64,000 nucleotides of DNA, taken from positions 121,357 through 185,356 of the forward strand of contig JAZQEI010000006.1 of the NCBI GenBank assembly GCA_045538935.1, in the 5' to 3' direction. The stretch comes from RGIG3013 sp045538935. GTDB taxonomy: Bacteria > Bacillota > Clostridia > Oscillospirales > Acutalibacteraceae. The translations under genes were made by a program, and so were the position numbers. Under the pieces are notes generated by a model, which had not been told where the DNA came from, ran no database searches, and saw only the letters and a program-made list of their open reading frames with translations. Shown piece after piece: positions 18,428 to 26,484 of this stretch (position 1 is the stretch's first letter; each line of letters starts with the position of its first letter).

Positions 18428-18691
18428 ATGTGTGTTAAGGATGTTGTTATTCAAAACAAGGTTGGTCTACATGCACGTCCCGCTACTTTCTTTATTCAAA
18501 AAGCAAATGAATTTAAATCTGCAATTTGGATTGAAAAGGACGATAGAAGAGTTAACGCAAAAAGCCTTTTAGGTGTTTTATCTTTAGGTATTATTGGTGG
18601 CACTTCGGTTCGCATTATTGCTGATGGCGCCGATGAGCAAGATGCTGTTAGTAGCCTTATAGATCTTGTTAATTCTGATTTTTCCGATTAA
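18428..18691 (+). CDS. ptsH: HPr family phosphocarrier protein
   Basis: 87 residues. The active-site histidine motif GLHARPATFFIQKAN is present, so it can take phosphate from enzyme I. The region KSLLGVLSLGI holds the serine that HPr kinase modifies in Firmicutes, linking it to carbon catabolite control. It has its own promoter and terminator and no PTS genes beside it, as expected for general HPr or a Crh-like paralog; the retained His favours HPr. Confidence 0.9.
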   Translation: MCVKDVVIQNKVGLHARPATFFIQKANEFKSAIWIEKDDRRVNAKSLLGVLSLGIIGGTSVRIIADGADEQDAVSSLIDLVNSDFSD

Positions 18692-18700
18692 GTATTAGAT

Positions 18701-18735
18701 AAAAATGCCGTTAATGTAAATTAACGGCATTTAAT
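18701..18735 (+). terminator. terminator after the HPr gene
   Basis: Stem AAATGCCGTTAAT/ATTAACGGCATTT followed by a T-rich tail. Confidence 0.85.
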
Positions 18736-18807
18736 TTTAAAAAACCACTTGATTTTTTTGTTCTTTCGTGTTAGAATACATCTTGCTGTTAATTTAATAG
18801 TAATTAT

Positions 18808-18884
18808 CCGGGTGTGGCTCAGTTTGGTAGAGCGCATGAATGGGGTTCAAGAGGCCGCAGGTTCGACTCCTGTCACTCGGACCA
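18808..18884 (+). tRNA. tRNA-Pro (GGG anticodon)
   Basis: 77 bases including encoded CCA. Acceptor arms CCGGGTG/CACTCGG pair with one G-T wobble, the D arm is GCTC/GAGC, and the T arm has the TTCGACT loop. The anticodon loop is ATGGGGT, giving GGG for proline. The anticodon stem CATGA/TCAAG has an A-A mismatch at pair 28-42, which is unusual. It is followed by a strong terminator. Confidence 0.92.
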
Positions 18885-18893
18885 CTAAAAATG

Positions 18894-18930
18894 AAACGAC
18901 CAACACAATTTATGTGTTGGTCGTTTTTTT
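18894..18930 (+). terminator. terminator after tRNA-Pro
   Basis: Stem AAACGACCAACACA/TGTGTTGGTCGTTT followed by seven T. Its right end touches the gerQ stop on the other strand, so it may also serve that convergent gene. Confidence 0.9.
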
Positions 18931-19354
18931 AATAAATACCAGATGTATTATTGTTGTTTAATAAATTAAAGTTTTGGCGAGGTCTTTCACCCGGATAATA
19001 AAAATAAACGAATTTTACCGAAAAAATATCGCACATTATGTAGTTGTTCATGGTATCATCATAAAGTATAACGTAGCTGTTTCCGACAAAGTATATAATG
19101 CCCTGTTTTCTCATAATTCTATCGGTACCAATTAAAAACTCAATTAATACATACTCACCAACATTGTCTGCAAATATTTTTTGAATTGAGCCTATCATTT
19201 GTTCACTATCAAAACCTTGCTGTGGTGGTGTAGTAATAGTGCTTTGAGTGTTTTGACGTGGCATTTGATTGTTCGAGCTTTTTTGTGCCGATTGATTCGA
19301 ATTTTGATTTTGCTGACCAAAAGGCATCATTGGATTAAAATCATTATAGTTCAT
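18929..19354 (-). CDS. gerQ: spore coat protein GerQ-like
   Basis: 141 residues. The N-terminal 50 residues are Gln/Asn-rich and low in complexity, as in GerQ. The C-terminal domain (about 55-125) alternates strands: IFADNVGEYVLIEFLIG, KQGIIYFVGNSYVILYD and IFSVKFVYFYYPGE, matching the GerQ C-terminal half. GerQ is a coat protein needed to place the lytic enzyme CwlJ in the spore, and cwlJ is directly upstream here. The start has GGAAC seven bases upstream. Confidence 0.75.
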   Translation of the reverse strand: MNYNDFNPMMPFGQQNQNSNQSAQKSSNNQMPRQNTQSTITTPPQQGFDSEQMIGSIQKIFADNVGEYVLIEFLIGTDRIMRKQGIIYFVGNSYVILYDDTMNNYIMCDIFSVKFVYFYYPGERPRQNFNLLNNNNTSGIY

Positions 19355-19378
19355 AGATCTGTTCCTTTCAAAATTTAT

Positions 19379-19819
19379 TTAAGTATTTGCGTAATTGTCG
19401 GTAGGGTTGTAAAAACAGTGATCACCCACCCTAATTACAAACACGCCGGAGTTTCCGGGGAAATTATTTCTGCAACTTGACGAAAACGGGTTAAAAAACC
19501 ATAATGCTTCGCCCAGATTGGGTAATCTGTTGCCGGCTATGGCCCAATTTGCTATGTCGTAGTGAATTTGCTCTGGTCTCATATTGTAAACGTTTTGGCT
19601 ATTATATCTTCCACCTAATGTATCTGTTGCACAGTCAAACTGACCTGGTTGAAATATAATACCACGAATGCTTTTTGGCTGTACGCGTGAATATTCTCCA
19701 TATGTAATGTTTACGCGGTTCATAACTACACTGGCCACAGCTTGCATACCGGAATAACCCTCTCCGCCAGCCTCGCACTGTATTAATCTAGCTAGTAATT
19801 CCAAATCAGAAAAAGCCAT
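19379..19819 (-). CDS. cwlJ: spore germination cell-wall hydrolase CwlJ
   Basis: 146 residues, the short single-domain form of the SleB/CwlJ Hydrolase_2 family, with no signal peptide. LLARLIQCEAGGEGYSGMQA holds the catalytic glutamate, and the PGQFDCATD and FFNPFSSSC blocks follow. The enzyme degrades cortex peptidoglycan at germination and sits in the spore coat. It is 24 bases upstream of gerQ on the same strand, the same pairing as in Bacillus cereus-group genomes, which supports both calls. Confidence 0.88.
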   Translation of the reverse strand: MAFSDLELLARLIQCEAGGEGYSGMQAVASVVMNRVNITYGEYSRVQPKSIRGIIFQPGQFDCATDTLGGRYNSQNVYNMRPEQIHYDIANWAIAGNRLPNLGEALWFFNPFSSSCRNNFPGNSGVFVIRVGDHCFYNPTDNYANT

Positions 19820-19910
19820 ATATTGCTCCTAGTTTTTTATTTATGTATATGTGTTATTTAAAAAAATAATTCGTCTTAAACAAAACATTAAATTTTATTA
19901 AATTTTTTTA

Positions 19911-19939
19911 TTGACATTTTACAATTGCTGAATTATAAT
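19911..19939 (+). promoter_or_regulatory. tRNA-Leu promoter
   Basis: TTGACA (19911-19916), 17-base spacer, TATAAT (19934-19939): consensus boxes, as expected for a stable-RNA gene. Confidence 0.85.
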
Positions 19940-19957
19940 AGCATTGTTGTAAAAAAT

Positions 19958-20044
19958 GCCGCTGTGGCGGAATAGGCAGACGCAAGGGACTTAAAATCCC
20001 TCGGTGGCAACACCGTACCGGTTCAAGTCCGGTCAGCGGCACCA
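19958..20044 (+). tRNA. tRNA-Leu (TAA anticodon)
   Basis: 87 bases including encoded CCA, with a long variable arm (CGGTGGCAACACCG region) as in class II tRNAs. Acceptor arm GCCGCTG/CAGCGGC pairs fully. Anticodon stem AGGGA/TCCCT encloses the loop CTTAAAA, giving TAA. Confidence 0.97.
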
Positions 20045-20052
20045 AAAAATTA

Positions 20053-20082
20053 AGCACTTCTTCGGAAGTGCTTTATTTTTTG
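20053..20082 (+). terminator. terminator after tRNA-Leu
   Basis: Stem AGCACTTC/GAAGTGCT closed by a TTCG tetraloop, followed by TTATTTTTT. Confidence 0.9.
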
Positions 20083-20084
20083 TG

Positions 20085-20175
20085 TTTGTGTCCGCAGGAC
20101 ACAACATCATTTTGCGGTGAAACCGCAAACATCATTTGACCGATAGGTCAACATCGTTCTGTTTGCGGACACAAA
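20085..20175. repeat. nested palindromic intergenic element
   Basis: A perfect 12-base inverted repeat (TTTGTGTCCGCA at 20085-20096, TGCGGACACAAA at 20164-20175) encloses two further perfect hairpins: TTTGCGGT/ACCGCAAA (20111-20129) and TTGACC/GGTCAA (20136-20151). The hairpins are joined by near-identical spacers (ACATCATT, ACATCATT, ACATCGTT). A small extra hairpin TTGCC/GGCAA lies just outside near 20182-20194. It encodes no protein and resembles the small palindromic elements scattered in some clostridial genomes; no second copy was seen in this window. Confidence 0.7.
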
Positions 20176-20200
20176 ACTGGGTTGCCTTCGGCAAACAGTG

Positions 20201-20229
20201 TTGTGCTTCGTGCAAATTTATGCTATAAT
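20201..20229 (+). promoter_or_regulatory. putative promoter of the 169-residue protein gene
   Basis: TTGTGC (20201-20206), 17-base spacer, TATAAT (20224-20229), directly after the palindromic element. Confidence 0.55.
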
Positions 20230-20249
20230 ACACCAAAGGCGGTGATAGT

Positions 20250-20759
20250 ATGAAGAAAATCAGCCAAGGCAAATATGAACTTTTAACTACAAAGGCAGAT
20301 GCAATAGATAAGTTTATGCAAATGCAAGGCATTTGTAGGGAAGAAATTAGTGGAGAAAACCCCATTGAATTTTACTGTCATAAAAACGGTAAAATTATTA
20401 TTACTAATCCGCCAACCAGAAGAGTAGAAAGTGATAACTCTACTAACCTTTTTGCCGAGATTATAGAGCAAGATAGCAAAGTATATGTTACTTATTATAC
20501 GGCGTTTAGCCAATCAAATAATGTTTTAAAGATGATTTTCCTTACAATATATCTCTTGATAGCTATTTTTTCCATTGCTGTTACTATTATCGGTAAGGTT
20601 AAAACATATTATCTTCCGATTTTGGTTCTGGGTTTGGTATTTTTCGGTATTAAACTGTTTGTCAGCACTAAAGAAGAAAAGAATTCTCCTAAAGATTCTG
20701 AAATATTGATAAAAGAGCTCGAAAAAAGAGTCGAAGCAGTAAATCTATGGGACAAATAA
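20250..20759 (+). CDS. uncharacterised membrane protein, 169 residues
   Basis: I do not recognise the family. The first 95 residues are soluble and mixed in character (KISQGKYELLTTKADAIDKF). Two membrane helices follow (about 97-116 and 122-138) and then a charged tail, so it should be a bitopic hairpin protein with soluble domains on the same side. ATG has GGCGGTGA upstream. It stands alone between the palindromic element and a terminator, and is probably accessory. Confidence 0.7.
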   Translation: MKKISQGKYELLTTKADAIDKFMQMQGICREEISGENPIEFYCHKNGKIIITNPPTRRVESDNSTNLFAEIIEQDSKVYVTYYTAFSQSNNVLKMIFLTIYLLIAIFSIAVTIIGKVKTYYLPILVLGLVFFGIKLFVSTKEEKNSPKDSEILIKELEKRVEAVNLWDK

Positions 20760-20814
20760 AGTATTTTCTAGTTTTTAAGCACGTTTTATTCGTGCCACTA
20801 AGTTCAAACTACCC

Positions 20815-20852
20815 CAAAAAAAGACTTCACTTTTGTGAAGTCTTTTTTATTG
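20815..20852. terminator. bidirectional terminator
   Basis: Stem AAAAAGACTTCAC/GTGAAGTCTTTTT with A-rich and T-rich flanks, between two convergent genes. Confidence 0.9.
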
Positions 20853-20861
20853 TCAATATTT

Positions 20862-21368
20862 CTATGCTGGAGCAATAAATAATGGAATTTTGGGTGGTAC
20901 GAATGTGAAAACAACAAACATTATACCAATAATGCATATAAATACAAACGCAAGCCACTGGTGTTTACATTTTAGATTACACTTTTTAAAAAACAGATAT
21001 TCTAAAGCAAAAGATATTGCAGCAGAAATAAAAAATATAGTTATATTAATCCAATCTGGAGATTTTCCAAAAGCTCCGTTATAAGTATAAAATAGAATAG
21101 GAATTAACAGTAGTCCAGATAGTATTCCTAAAAATTTCACGCACCAAAAATTTTCACTTTTTAAAAAATATCTACTTTGTATTACTACAAATATTAACAT
21201 AGGAAAATATAAAAGCTTCATGTGTTCCCAAGTAGACTCATTTATACTAGAAAATGGAGCGACTAAAATACTTTGATTAGTCCAATTGTATAAAAAGTGT
21301 AAGATGCTACCTAAAAGTACCGTTATTGCAAAGCCTGCAAATTGCCAAAGCGATAAATTACGATTCAT
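20862..21368 (-). CDS. small integral membrane protein, DUF6512-like
   Basis: 168 residues with five likely membrane helices. The HFLYNWTNQ segment after helix 1 and SSINESTWEHMKLLYFP (about 40-56) match what I remember as the DUF6512 signature (N-E-S-x-W-E-H-x-K). No enzymatic motif is seen and the function is unknown. It has its own upstream region, divergent from the ABC exporter genes. Confidence 0.6.
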   Translation of the reverse strand: MNRNLSLWQFAGFAITVLLGSILHFLYNWTNQSILVAPFSSINESTWEHMKLLYFPMLIFVVIQSRYFLKSENFWCVKFLGILSGLLLIPILFYTYNGAFGKSPDWINITIFFISAAISFALEYLFFKKCNLKCKHQWLAFVFICIIGIMFVVFTFVPPKIPLFIAPA

Positions 21369-21509
21369 AATACACCGCCCAATATTTTATTATTTAAGTT
21401 CTATGCAAAAAAGTACGTTCTTATTCTTAATAATATTGCAATGCAAATTTTAGTTTGGTATAATATTATTAAATATACGTTCTATAAAATAACAGAAAGG
21501 ACAGTTATT

Positions 21510-22442
21510 ATGGATTATGTTCTTAAAACGTTTGGATTATCTAAAAAATACAAAAAACAACTGGCTGTAAATAATGCAAACATGACTATATGCCGTGGCG
21601 ATATTTATGGCTTTGTGGGTGAGAACGGCTCTGGTAAAACCACCATTATACGTTTAATTACAGGTTTAATTTTTCCAAATGAAGGTACCTTTGAATTGTT
21701 TGGTGTTTCTAACAATTCGAAAGACATATGTACTGCACGACGCAAAGTAGGAGCCGTCGTTGAAAATCCGTCAATATATCCTAATATGTCGGCATACGAT
21801 AATCTAAAAATGCAGAGTATAATACTAGGAATATCGTCTGACGAAAAAATATTTCAAACCCTAGAAGAAGTTGGGCTTGGATATATGATTAATGATAAAA
21901 AATATGCTCAAAACTTCTCGTTAGGTATGCGTCAACGACTTGGTATTGCTATGGCGTTATTGGGTGATCCTGAGTTTTTAATTTTAGACGAGCCCATGAA
22001 CGGTCTTGACCCTGCAGGTATTGTAGAAATTCGTGAATTGATTTTAAAACTAAACCGTGAGCGCAATATTACATTTTTAATTTCTTCCCACATATTAAGC
22101 GAGTTGTCGCTAGTTGCCACAAAATACGGAATTATTTCTAAAGGTCATATTATTAAAGAAATCTCATCCAACGAATTACAAACAGAAATTGCCAAGACAA
22201 CCGATATTAAGGTTAATAAACCCGAAGAATTATCACAAATACTTGTAAACTTGTTACCAGATAATGTTATTTCTTATATACCTGATGGTGTTCGTATTAC
22301 AGGAGATGTCGACCTTAATAGAGTATTATCTGCTATTGTTACTGAAAACATTAGTATTACAAGTATTAACTGTAGCGAATCTAGTTTTGAAGATTACTAT
22401 TTAGAAACAATAGGGGGCAGAAAACATGACAAGACTTATTAA
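21510..22442 (+). CDS. ABC transporter ATP-binding protein (ABC-2/bacitracin type)
   Basis: 310 residues. Walker A GENGSGKTT (near residue 39), signature LGMRQRLG (near 138) and Walker B LILDEPMNGLDPAG (near 157) are intact. The C-terminal 90 residues form the extra domain seen in BcrA/lantibiotic-immunity exporters. I chose the ATG at 21510, with AAAGGA upstream, over an ATG at 21441 that falls within the likely promoter (TTGCAA 21437-21442, 16-base spacer, TATAAT 21459-21464). It overlaps the permease gene by 17 bases. Cargo unknown. Confidence 0.9.
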   Translation: MDYVLKTFGLSKKYKKQLAVNNANMTICRGDIYGFVGENGSGKTTIIRLITGLIFPNEGTFELFGVSNNSKDICTARRKVGAVVENPSIYPNMSAYDNLKMQSIILGISSDEKIFQTLEEVGLGYMINDKKYAQNFSLGMRQRLGIAMALLGDPEFLILDEPMNGLDPAGIVEIRELILKLNRERNITFLISSHILSELSLVATKYGIISKGHIIKEISSNELQTEIAKTTDIKVNKPEELSQILVNLLPDNVISYIPDGVRITGDVDLNRVLSAIVTENISITSINCSESSFEDYYLETIGGRKHDKTY

Positions 22443-23259
22443 ATCTGATTACAAAAAGTTTTTTAAAGATAAATTGTTTTTAGTAGTCTGTATCTTAGCA
22501 GTTGTTTTCGCTGCAATTACGCCTATATTATACTTATTATTATTTGGTACTATGGACGATTTAGATCCTGTAACAGATGAAATGTTGGCAGGATATGTTA
22601 ATGCCAAAGGACAGTTTTTTGGTTCATTTTCTTTTGGTAATAATCTTGGATTAATTGCACCGCTACTAATTGGTATAATTTTATTTAAAGATTTTAGTTC
22701 TGGAACTATTCGTAATAAAATTATAAGCGGTCATTCTCGTATATCAATTTTGGCTTCAAATTATATAGTTTGTGCGACTTCATTATTCGGAATTGTTTTG
22801 CTGAGCGCATTATTAACTCTTGCGATAAGTTTGCCGTTTTTCGGATATCAAGCAACACCATTTGTTATGGCTGATTTTTGGTATTTAATTCAATCAATAC
22901 TATTTGAACTTTGTATATATTTATTTGTATCAGCTTTTATTTGTTGGTTGTGCGTATTTATGAAAAATGTCGGTATGGTAATTGTAATGTATATTGCTGT
23001 AGTATTCGGTTTTACAATGATAGCTGGAATTTTACTTGCAATTATCTCAATACTTTCTTTAGAGCCGGGTATGGAGAACACTGTTAAAGTATTAGAATTT
23101 TTTCAAAGAATTAATGTGTTTAATTCGTCGGCAAGTATTGGACTTGGCGATTCGTATAATTCAAAAGATATATTCTATTATGCCATATTACCTTTAATAT
23201 TTACTTTAGCATTATTGAGTCATAGCGCATTGAAATTCAGACACAAAGATTTAAAGTAA
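22426..23259 (+). CDS. ABC-2 type permease
   Basis: 277 residues with six predicted membrane segments. It begins with the short cytosolic MTRLIKSDYKKFFKDKLF amphipathic region usual for ABC-2 permeases, then has a large loop after helix 1. It pairs with the overlapping ATPase to form one exporter half-set. No sensor kinase or response regulator lies beside them, so induction by a peptide antibiotic cannot be argued from context. Confidence 0.85.
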   Translation: MTRLIKSDYKKFFKDKLFLVVCILAVVFAAITPILYLLLFGTMDDLDPVTDEMLAGYVNAKGQFFGSFSFGNNLGLIAPLLIGIILFKDFSSGTIRNKIISGHSRISILASNYIVCATSLFGIVLLSALLTLAISLPFFGYQATPFVMADFWYLIQSILFELCIYLFVSAFICWLCVFMKNVGMVIVMYIAVVFGFTMIAGILLAIISILSLEPGMENTVKVLEFFQRINVFNSSASIGLGDSYNSKDIFYYAILPLIFTLALLSHSALKFRHKDLK

Positions 23260-23343
23260 TTTTAAGATTTAACTCTATTTACTTCCTTATTATGAATTTG
23301 TTATATTAAAATCATTGTTATATTTCTAGGTCTGAGGTGTGTT

Positions 23344-25683
23344 ATGGAAATTATTTTTGCTGATAAACAAAAAGGAATTCTAAAAGAAATCATTGCAAAT
23401 TCGGTAAGAGTCCCTTTTGGTAAAGATTTAGGTCCATCATTTTATTATAAAGAGAATGGAAAACAAATCCCCATTAAATTAAATCTATTCAATGACGTTT
23501 ATATTGGCGAAGTTGATGGTATAAATTATTCTCTTAAAATTACTGATTGTAACGACCATTTAAAACTAATTGCTACATTAACTAATAATAATGATACCGA
23601 TTTTTTCCCTGATGCAGTTGGACTTAAACTGGGAATAGACACATATATGGTTAATTACCCACAATGGAATGATGTATTCTTTCCGACATTTTTACGTTGC
23701 GAAAAAACTCACCTTTGGGGCTATTTTATGTCGCCTTTAAAAAATATTGTTTCAATTTCTTGCAATACACCTGTTGCTGCATGGGAATTAGATTATAATA
23801 TAATAAGCTACGATGGAGGTATTGATTTTGGTCACCGCATATACACCGGCAATTTATTGCTTTTAAGTGGAGCCAAGTTACCACCTCGTCACCCGCAAAA
23901 TTTAAATGTACTTAAAGCCGGTGAGAGCAAAACTTGGAATGTAAATATTATGCCGCAGGCTAATATAAATAGTTTTCGTCAAACATTAATTAAAAAGTTT
24001 ATGCTACCATTTGTAGATTCAGATCGTTATACATACTCTATGGGTGAAACCGCCAAAATCAATGTTTGGTGTGAGGAAGATTATTGTATTAGTGCCGTAT
24101 CGCCATCAGGCAAGATAATTAATAGTAGCAAGTTTATTATAGATGAATACGGTGTATATACTATTAATCTTAAAACTTTATCCGGTAAAGAGTGTCAAGC
24201 AAAATTATATGGCCGTCATGACTATGGCTGGTATTTGAAAAATGCACGCATTAACGCTGTACAAAAGCCGCAGAAGGCATCTACACACGTAGAAAGCTGG
24301 TACGGTTTGTATTCTGCTGCTCTTGCTAAAAAACATTTTCCAGATGCCAAGCTTGATAAAATTACTCAAGAAAATTTTGATCAAATAATTCCACTTATGT
24401 ATGACTTAGAAAACGGTAAACCAATTGTAATACCTCAGCGTGTTCAAAATACGTCTGGTTTAGTAGGTCTGCTTGTTGATATGTACGAGGCTGATAAAGA
24501 AAACGGTTTAAAATATCTTGAATGGGCTAATAATATGGCCAACGATCTTTTGGCAAGACAAACACCAGATGGCGCATATCGAAATAATAATGAACATTAT
24601 ACTGCCGTTATTTATATTGCAAAGAGCATGCTTGAACTTGCTATTTGTGAAAAAGAACTTGCTAAAATAAATCCTGTTTTTAAAGAACGCTATAATACAC
24701 ATTATAATTCTGCTAAAGCGGCTGTAGATAATTTGTGCAATCTTTTAGAAACCATTGGTACAGAAGGGGAAAGCACGCTTGAAGATGGTATGATTTCGTG
24801 CTCTGCATTACAAATAGGATTTTTTGCGCTTACGTTACCAGAAAATGAACGTGAAAAATACATAAAAGCGGCAGAACATATGCTTTCTGTTCATAAATGT
24901 TTAGAACTTAGTGTTGTTCCAGACTGCCGCTTAAGAGGCGCAACCTTACGTTTTTGGGAAGCTCAGTATGATGTTATGATGCAGGGTAATATGATAAACG
25001 CACCGCATGGCTGGACATCTTGGAAAAACTATGCAACGTATTATCTTTATCTGTTAACAGGTAAAGAAGAATATCTTCGTGATACTTTTGATACTATAGG
25101 CGCATGTATGCAAATGATTGACGAAACTGGCGATCTGCGTTGGGCGTTTGTTGTTGATCCATGTATTAACGTAGAGCGCATGGTACCGGATATAGATAAT
25201 GTATCACCCGACGGACTAAATTGTGCAAAGAAGCTTAAAACCAAGTCATATCGCGCTAAATATGAACAATATTCCTTTGGCGAAAGTTATGTACCTATGA
25301 TTTCGGGTTGGTATCGTACCGGTACTGATGCTTTAATGACAGGCGGTTATGAAAAGTGTCCGTTAATATTTGAAAATGGTTCATATTTTGTTGATAATCA
25401 AGGTGGTTGTTGCGACAATGATGTGCACGAACATTTTAAGTGCATGGAAGAAACGGTTTTCAAAAAAGCTTTTATAATTGTTCGCGCTGATATGAGTCTT
25501 TTAACATTTAACTGTTTTGCTAGTTTTGAAAACGGTGCTTTAAAAGTTAATTTAATAGAAGAATGCGACAAGTTACATATAAACACAGCACATAAATGTA
25601 AGGTTTTAATATGCAACAAGGAATACACTGTTAATAAAGGAATGTGTATGCTAAATATATTTAATGGCACAATGGAGAAGTAA
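23344..25683 (+). CDS. large cytoplasmic protein with probable six-hairpin (alpha/alpha) domain, possible carbohydrate-active enzyme
   Basis: 779 residues and no signal peptide. The first 290 residues look like beta-sandwich material. Residues about 290-640 show repeated helix pairs rich in aromatic residues (ESWYGLYSAALAKKHFP, LRFWEAQYDVMMQGNM, APHGWTSWKNYATYYLYLLT), the look of six-hairpin glycosidases and polysaccharide lyases. A Cys-containing patch NQGGCCDNDVHEHFKC lies near 684-699. I cannot name a CAZy family. The stop is immediately followed by the nrdG ATG, so the two are translationally linked. Confidence 0.6.
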   Translation: MEIIFADKQKGILKEIIANSVRVPFGKDLGPSFYYKENGKQIPIKLNLFNDVYIGEVDGINYSLKITDCNDHLKLIATLTNNNDTDFFPDAVGLKLGIDTYMVNYPQWNDVFFPTFLRCEKTHLWGYFMSPLKNIVSISCNTPVAAWELDYNIISYDGGIDFGHRIYTGNLLLLSGAKLPPRHPQNLNVLKAGESKTWNVNIMPQANINSFRQTLIKKFMLPFVDSDRYTYSMGETAKINVWCEEDYCISAVSPSGKIINSSKFIIDEYGVYTINLKTLSGKECQAKLYGRHDYGWYLKNARINAVQKPQKASTHVESWYGLYSAALAKKHFPDAKLDKITQENFDQIIPLMYDLENGKPIVIPQRVQNTSGLVGLLVDMYEADKENGLKYLEWANNMANDLLARQTPDGAYRNNNEHYTAVIYIAKSMLELAICEKELAKINPVFKERYNTHYNSAKAAVDNLCNLLETIGTEGESTLEDGMISCSALQIGFFALTLPENEREKYIKAAEHMLSVHKCLELSVVPDCRLRGATLRFWEAQYDVMMQGNMINAPHGWTSWKNYATYYLYLLTGKEEYLRDTFDTIGACMQMIDETGDLRWAFVVDPCINVERMVPDIDNVSPDGLNCAKKLKTKSYRAKYEQYSFGESYVPMISGWYRTGTDALMTGGYEKCPLIFENGSYFVDNQGGCCDNDVHEHFKCMEETVFKKAFIIVRADMSLLTFNCFASFENGALKVNLIEECDKLHINTAHKCKVLICNKEYTVNKGMCMLNIFNGTMEK

Positions 25684-26376
25684 ATGAATATAATTGGTTT
25701 TCAAAAAATGACATTATTAGATTACCCCGGAAAAGTTGCATGTACAATTTTTACTGCCGGATGCAATTTTAGATGTCCGTTCTGTCATAATGCGTCACTT
25801 GTTACGCATATAGACAATTCTAATAAAATATCTGAAAATGAGATTTTAGATTTTCTTAAAAAGCGCCAAGGACTTATTGACGGTGTTTGTATTACAGGCG
25901 GAGAACCGCTTTTAAACGATGATATCGATTTATTTATTAAAAACATTAAAGATTTAGGATATTTAGTTAAGCTCGATACAAATGGAAGTTTTCCAGAAAA
26001 GCTTGAAAAACTCATTAATAGTGGTCTAATTGATTATGTTGCAATGGATATCAAAAATTGTAAAGAAAAATACCATATAACAACCGATTGTGAAAATATT
26101 AATATAACTAATATTAATAAAAGTGTGGAACTGTTATTAAAAGAAAAAGTTGATTATGAGTTTAGGACAACGATTGTTAACGAACTGCACACAATTGACG
26201 ATGTTTTATTAATTGGTGAATGGATAAAAGGCGCCAAACGATACTTTTTACAGAACTTTGTTGATTCCGGCGACCTTATTGCAGGTGACATGAGTGCGGT
26301 CGATTCGACAGTTTTGTGCAATATGCAACAAAAAGTGCAGCAATTTGTAGTGAATACCGAGATAAGAGGCATTTAA
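25684..26376 (+). CDS. nrdG: anaerobic ribonucleotide reductase activating protein (radical SAM)
   Basis: 230 residues. MTLLDYPGKVACTIFTAGCN leads into the radical SAM motif CNFRCPFCHN (CxxxCxxC), and GGEPLL follows near residue 78, giving the NrdG2-like (TIGR02495) form. It would generate the glycyl radical on NrdD, encoded 109 bases downstream. It starts directly at the end of the 779-residue gene, while nrdD has its own promoter, so activase and reductase are probably expressed from separate promoters with some read-through. Confidence 0.9.
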   Translation: MNIIGFQKMTLLDYPGKVACTIFTAGCNFRCPFCHNASLVTHIDNSNKISENEILDFLKKRQGLIDGVCITGGEPLLNDDIDLFIKNIKDLGYLVKLDTNGSFPEKLEKLINSGLIDYVAMDIKNCKEKYHITTDCENINITNINKSVELLLKEKVDYEFRTTIVNELHTIDDVLLIGEWIKGAKRYFLQNFVDSGDLIAGDMSAVDSTVLCNMQQKVQQFVVNTEIRGI

Positions 26377-26428
26377 CACAAGATATTGTGAAATTGTTGT
26401 TGACATAGCACTATATATTCGTTATAAT
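26376..26428 (+). promoter_or_regulatory. nrdD promoter with paired NrdR boxes
   Basis: TTGACA (26400-26405), 17-base spacer and TATAAT (26423-26428). ACACAAGATATTGTGA (26376-26391) matches 14 of 16 positions of the NrdR box as I recall it. GCACTATATATTCGTT (26408-26423) matches about 12 of 16. The starts are 32 bases apart, three helical turns, which is the usual NrdR tandem spacing. The second box covers the spacer between -35 and -10, so repression when dATP is high is expected. Confidence 0.8.
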
Positions 26429-26484
26429 GTGTTTACCTCGCCATTTTTGGCGTATGATTTTTATAACGAAAGGGACGAAAAAGC

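Noticed and set aside
18808..18884. tRNA-Pro as a pseudogene
   Set aside because: One mismatch only; acceptor, D and T arms, CCA and terminator are intact.
18749..18961. Open frame spanning tRNA-Pro
   Set aside because: It covers the tRNA and its terminator; composition is not protein-like.
20085..20200. CRISPR-like array
   Set aside because: The units are different hairpins with 8-base joints, not identical repeats with unique spacers; no cas genes.
23344..25683. Assignment to a named glycoside hydrolase or lyase family
   Set aside because: General fold resemblance only; I could not match catalytic residues to a family.
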